Source: Candidatus Uhrbacteria bacterium (GTDB lineage: Bacteria; Patescibacteriota; Patescibacteriia; 2-12-FULL-60-25). From it: DNA of 14,921 nt. The stretch spans positions 1-14,921 of the forward strand of contig SICT01000020.1 of NCBI GenBank assembly GCA_009691315.1, given 5' to 3'. This document shows, in pieces, positions 13,020-14,921 of this stretch. The position numbers were made by a program, and so were the translations under genes. Below the pieces are notes generated by a model. The model had not been told where the DNA came from, did not search any database, and worked only from the letters and a program-made list of their open reading frames with translations. The stretch's first letter is position 1. Every line of letters starts with the position of its first letter.

Positions 13020-13649
13020 TTATTTACTATAAAGACGTTCAAATGCGGGAATCGCATCTTTCAAGAAAACGATTGAACGATACGTCAGCACATCAAGCAA
13101 TCCCACAGAGTTGATTGTGACACATTTAACGTTCTGTAAATTCCGAACCATGCGAACGAGACCTGGATTGGATCCAGGTGCGACCAAAAGAACCGTTTTT
13201 TGCACAGGCAATTTTTTTAACCACGCGGCCATCAACTTTGTTTTTGCCGGTTCGGTCATGAACTGATCAACAATGATCAATTTCTGATCCGCGACTTTAT
13301 CAGACAATGCCATAAACAAAGCTTTTTGTTTTGTTTTTTTATTGATCTTGACTTCAAAGTTACGCTCCTTGTCTGGACCAAACACAATACCTCCGCCAAT
13401 CCACTGAGGAGAGCGGATAGAACCTTGACGCGCGCGGCCTGTTCCTTTTTGCTTCCACGGTTTCTTTCCACCACCTCGAATTTCGCCTTTTGTCTTGGTT
13501 GAAGCAATCGTCCGACGAGCATTTGCACGCGAGGCGACCATCACTTCGTGCACCAACGCCTGATCAACTTTCACGCCAAACATTTTGTCAGACAACGCGA
13601 GGTCGTCGATTTGTTTCCCTTCTTGATTGTAGACAGGAAGTTTTGGCAT
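13020..13649 (-). CDS. rplD: Large-subunit ribosomal protein uL4
   Basis: uL4 reaches into the exit tunnel with a long loop; in E. coli it also represses the S10 operon. The 209 residues have the loop signature GGGKKPWKQKGTGRARQGS, then PQWIGGGIVFGP and LLVAPGSNPGLVRMVRNLQN, and end in FERLYSK. Length is normal. Only four bases separate it from the rplC stop, with the context AATCCTATG. Whether it regulates this operon through the leader hairpins is open. Confidence 0.98.
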   Translation of the reverse strand: MPKLPVYNQEGKQIDDLALSDKMFGVKVDQALVHEVMVASRANARRTIASTKTKGEIRGGGKKPWKQKGTGRARQGSIRSPQWIGGGIVFGPDKERNFEVKINKKTKQKALFMALSDKVADQKLIIVDQFMTEPAKTKLMAAWLKKLPVQKTVLLVAPGSNPGLVRMVRNLQNVKCVTINSVGLLDVLTYRSIVFLKDAIPAFERLYSK

Positions 13650-13653
13650 AGGA

Positions 13654-14256
13654 TTAGTTGCTCACAATTTCGATCAACGCATGACGAGCACCAGGAACCG
13701 CACCCTTTAGAGCGAGGACCCCGCCTTCACGCACCTCAATCACCTCAAGATTTTTCACCGTCACGCGTTCATTCCCCATACGTCCAGCCATACGACGCCC
13801 TTTGAGCACATGTTGAACACCACCCGCACCAATTGAGCCTGGCATTCTGGTTTGATCTTTATGACCATGCGAAGTTGGATGACCGTGAAAATGATGTCTC
13901 TTAACCACACCCTGAAACCCTTTTCCTTTAGAAACACCTGACACCTGAACCATATCTCCCGGTTGAAATACTCCAGCCTCAATCGTATCGCCACGCTTGA
14001 AAGAACCAATTTCCGTCACAATAAAATCATGTAGATGATGAAGTTTTGGAAGATCTTTCAAATGCCCTGCCTCGGATTTGGTCAATTTCTTGGTAACCAT
14101 AAATCCGACTTGCACCGCAAGATTTCCGTCTGTTTCTTTCGTTTTTATTTGAGTGACAACACATGGACCAGCCTGAACCAACGTCACCGGCACAATGAAG
14201 CCGTCGGCGCTGTAGACTTGCGTCATCTCTATTTTTTTTCCGAGAATGAATTTCAT
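13654..14256 (-). CDS. rplC: Large-subunit ribosomal protein uL3
   Basis: uL3 is an early assembly protein whose extended loop approaches the peptidyl transferase centre. I start it at ATG 14254-14256 (MKFILGKKIEMTQ), giving 200 residues; the frame stays open upstream to 14286, but that part would lie in the hairpin at 14271-14315. Landmarks are VSGVSKGKGFQGVVKRHHF, SHGHKDQTRMPGSIGAGG and RRMAGRMGNERVTVKNL. At the tip loop, E. coli has GSIGQNQ, which includes a methylated glutamine; here it is GSIGAGG. The 219-base spacer to rpsJ is the largest gap in the ribosomal cluster. No Shine-Dalgarno site is seen. Confidence 0.97.
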   Translation of the reverse strand: MKFILGKKIEMTQVYSADGFIVPVTLVQAGPCVVTQIKTKETDGNLAVQVGFMVTKKLTKSEAGHLKDLPKLHHLHDFIVTEIGSFKRGDTIEAGVFQPGDMVQVSGVSKGKGFQGVVKRHHFHGHPTSHGHKDQTRMPGSIGAGGVQHVLKGRRMAGRMGNERVTVKNLEVIEVREGGVLALKGAVPGARHALIEIVSN

Positions 14257-14475
14257 ATGTCTAGCATAAAAGCCAGAAGGCTTCATCCGATCAAATCAGA
14301 TGAAAACTTCCGGCTTCCGTCGAGCGAACGGAACATTTTTCAGAGGAACAGGTGAGATCACTCTTCGCGGGGAGGTTATGCTGTCGCGAAACGTCGCTGC
14401 GTTTCGGTACTCTCCGACCTGGGTCGGGGAGGGCAACTTACTCCTCGGGAATGCTCTCGAGAAAACACGATTACG
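14257..14475 (-). promoter_or_regulatory. Structured spacer between rpsJ and rplC
   Basis: This gap of 219 bases contains no supported gene. It holds four separate inverted repeats: 14271-14315 (listed separately); TTCCGT/ACGGAA (14315-14320 with 14328-14333); CGAAACG/CGTTTCG (14387-14393 with 14400-14406); and a 10-base stem with one mismatch on the minus strand (14410-14419 with 14422-14431). Such density in a normally short spacer suggests a cis-acting RNA controlling rplC and the genes after it. The regulatory role is inferred. Confidence 0.6.
14271..14315 (-). promoter_or_regulatory. Attenuator-like hairpin directly before rplC
   Basis: On the minus strand AGCCGGAAG (14315-14307) pairs with CTTCTGGCT (14279-14271) through one G-U pair. 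Inside, TTCATC (14304-14299) pairs with GATGAA (14287-14282). The stem is followed by TTTTAT and then, 10 bases on, the rplC ATG. It resembles a weak terminator or a translation-blocking hairpin. The apical loop is 11 bases. Confidence 0.65.
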
Positions 14476-14826
14476 TTACATCTTGATTTCCACATCCACA
14501 CCAGCTGGCAAATTCAGCGAGGTGAGTGCATCAATCGTTTTGGCGGTTGGATCCAAAATATCCACGATACGTTTGTGAATCCGCATCTCATACTGTTCAC
14601 GGGCATTTTTGTGAACAAACGTTGAACGATTCACGGTCCATTTCTTTTTCTCCGTAGGCAAAGGCACTGGACCAACGACTTTTACGCCCGTGCGCTCAGC
14701 CGTCTCAATAATCGTCCGCGTCGCCTGATCAATAATCTTATGATCATAGGCGCGAATCTTAATACGCACGCGATGAGAGGACGTTACGTCCTTGGAAGCG
14801 ACCGCCTTTACTTTGGAATCCGACAT
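14476..14826 (-). CDS. rpsJ: Small-subunit ribosomal protein uS10
   Basis: uS10 is a head protein of the small subunit and in other bacteria also the NusE transcription factor. The 116 residues have VRIKIRAYDHKIIDQATRTI, GPVPLPTEKKKWTVNRSTF, RIHKRIVDILDP and the ending LPAGVDVEIKM, all matching the family. About a dozen extra N-terminal residues precede the core; E. coli has 103 residues. It is the first gene of the cluster inside the window. Upstream pairing elements lie at 14853-14917. No Shine-Dalgarno site is close: the nearest AAGG is about 17 bases from the ATG. Confidence 0.98.
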   Translation of the reverse strand: MSDSKVKAVASKDVTSSHRVRIKIRAYDHKIIDQATRTIIETAERTGVKVVGPVPLPTEKKKWTVNRSTFVHKNAREQYEMRIHKRIVDILDPTAKTIDALTSLNLPAGVDVEIKM

Positions 14827-14852
14827 GGGTTTGAAGAGAGGAGCCTTGTCAT

Positions 14853-14906
14853 CCAGCTCCTGTTTCTCATGGCGAAGAAAACTTCGTTACGAGAAACAGG
14901 GGCTGG
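14853..14906 (-). promoter_or_regulatory. Large hairpin in the rpsJ leader
   Basis: Arms at 14891-14906 and 14853-14868 pair over 16 positions with one mismatch (A-C in the minus-strand RNA). Inside, CGAAG and CTTCG (14873-14877 with 14882-14886) close a four-base loop. The hairpin ends 26 bases before the rpsJ ATG and has no T-run, so it is more likely a regulatory or processing element than a terminator on this strand. Confidence 0.72.
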
Positions 14907-14921
14907 AACTCCCCTGTTTTT
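14896..14921. terminator. Stem ACAGGGG/CCCCTGT at the right edge: terminator or alternative leader stem
   Basis: ACAGGGG (14896-14902) and CCCCTGT (14911-14917) form a perfect 7-bp stem around an 8-base loop. On the plus strand it is followed by TTTT up to the window end, a good terminator shape; on the minus strand it is followed only by TTCTC. Its inner arm overlaps the 14891-14906 arm of the larger hairpin, so the two stems cannot form together. Confidence 0.6.

Noticed and set aside
14257..14286. Upstream ATG for rplC at 14286
   Set aside because: The ten extra residues would be coded within the attenuator-like hairpin; the MKFILGKK start is the conserved one.
14300..14578. Open frame of 92 codons on the plus strand across the rpsJ-rplC spacer
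   Set aside because: It runs antisense into rpsJ, has no ribosome binding site or promoter, and its composition reflects the hairpin-rich spacer and the reverse of a conserved gene.

Overview
The window is dominated by one long, tightly packed ribosomal-protein cluster read on the minus strand. It is the S10 plus spc operon, in the order rpsJ, rplC, rplD, rplW, rplB, rpsS, rplV, rpsC, rplP, rpmC, rpsQ, rplN, rplX, rplE, rpsN, rpsH, rplF, rplR, rpsE, rplO, secY, adk, map. rpmD (uL30), which in most bacteria sits between rpsE and rplO, is absent: only 9 bases separate the two genes. Absence of uL30 is a known trait of the Candidate Phyla Radiation (Patescibacteria). Together with the extended or shortened ribosomal proteins and very short spacers, it suggests a CPR bacterium, probably of the Parcubacteria kind, though the window cannot fix the lineage. 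TGA is the stop codon of secY, rplV and rpsQ, so the code is the ordinary one and not the TGA=Gly code of Gracilibacteria/Absconditabacteria.

Layout. Positions 14827-14921 hold the leader of rpsJ, with strong and partly exclusive hairpins. From 14826 down to 2606 are the 23 genes above, usually 1-10 bases apart. The exceptions are a 219-base structured spacer between rpsJ and rplC and a 97-base spacer with an inverted repeat between secY and adk. After map comes a short gene broken by one in-frame TAA (2288-2602). Next is a small self-contained unit: a near-consensus promoter at 2192-2220, a possible 35-residue hydrophobic peptide at 2072-2179, and a strong terminator at 2021-2048. An unrecognised 378-residue protein follows (797-1933); it is richer in GC than its neighbours, has a consensus Shine-Dalgarno site and is closed by its own terminator (749-785). 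The left edge is a partial M19-family dipeptidase (1-737), truncated by the window end.

The genes work together as the core translation and export set. The ribosomal proteins build both subunits, SecY forms the export channel, adenylate kinase balances adenine nucleotides, and methionine aminopeptidase trims new proteins.

Points of most interest: (1) the ribosomal genes lack Shine-Dalgarno sites and instead carry a pyrimidine-rich start context, often CCTATG just after the previous TAA, while the foreign-looking gene has a perfect AAGGAGG; (2) a heptameric AGCTNNN repeat occurs both in the secY-adk spacer and inside the 3' end of rplV, where it codes for the tail of uL22; (3) structured RNA candidates lie in the rpsJ leader and the rpsJ-rplC spacer; (4) a promoter, micro-ORF and terminator form an orphan unit downstream of map; (5) an unknown protein sits in a cassette between two terminators.
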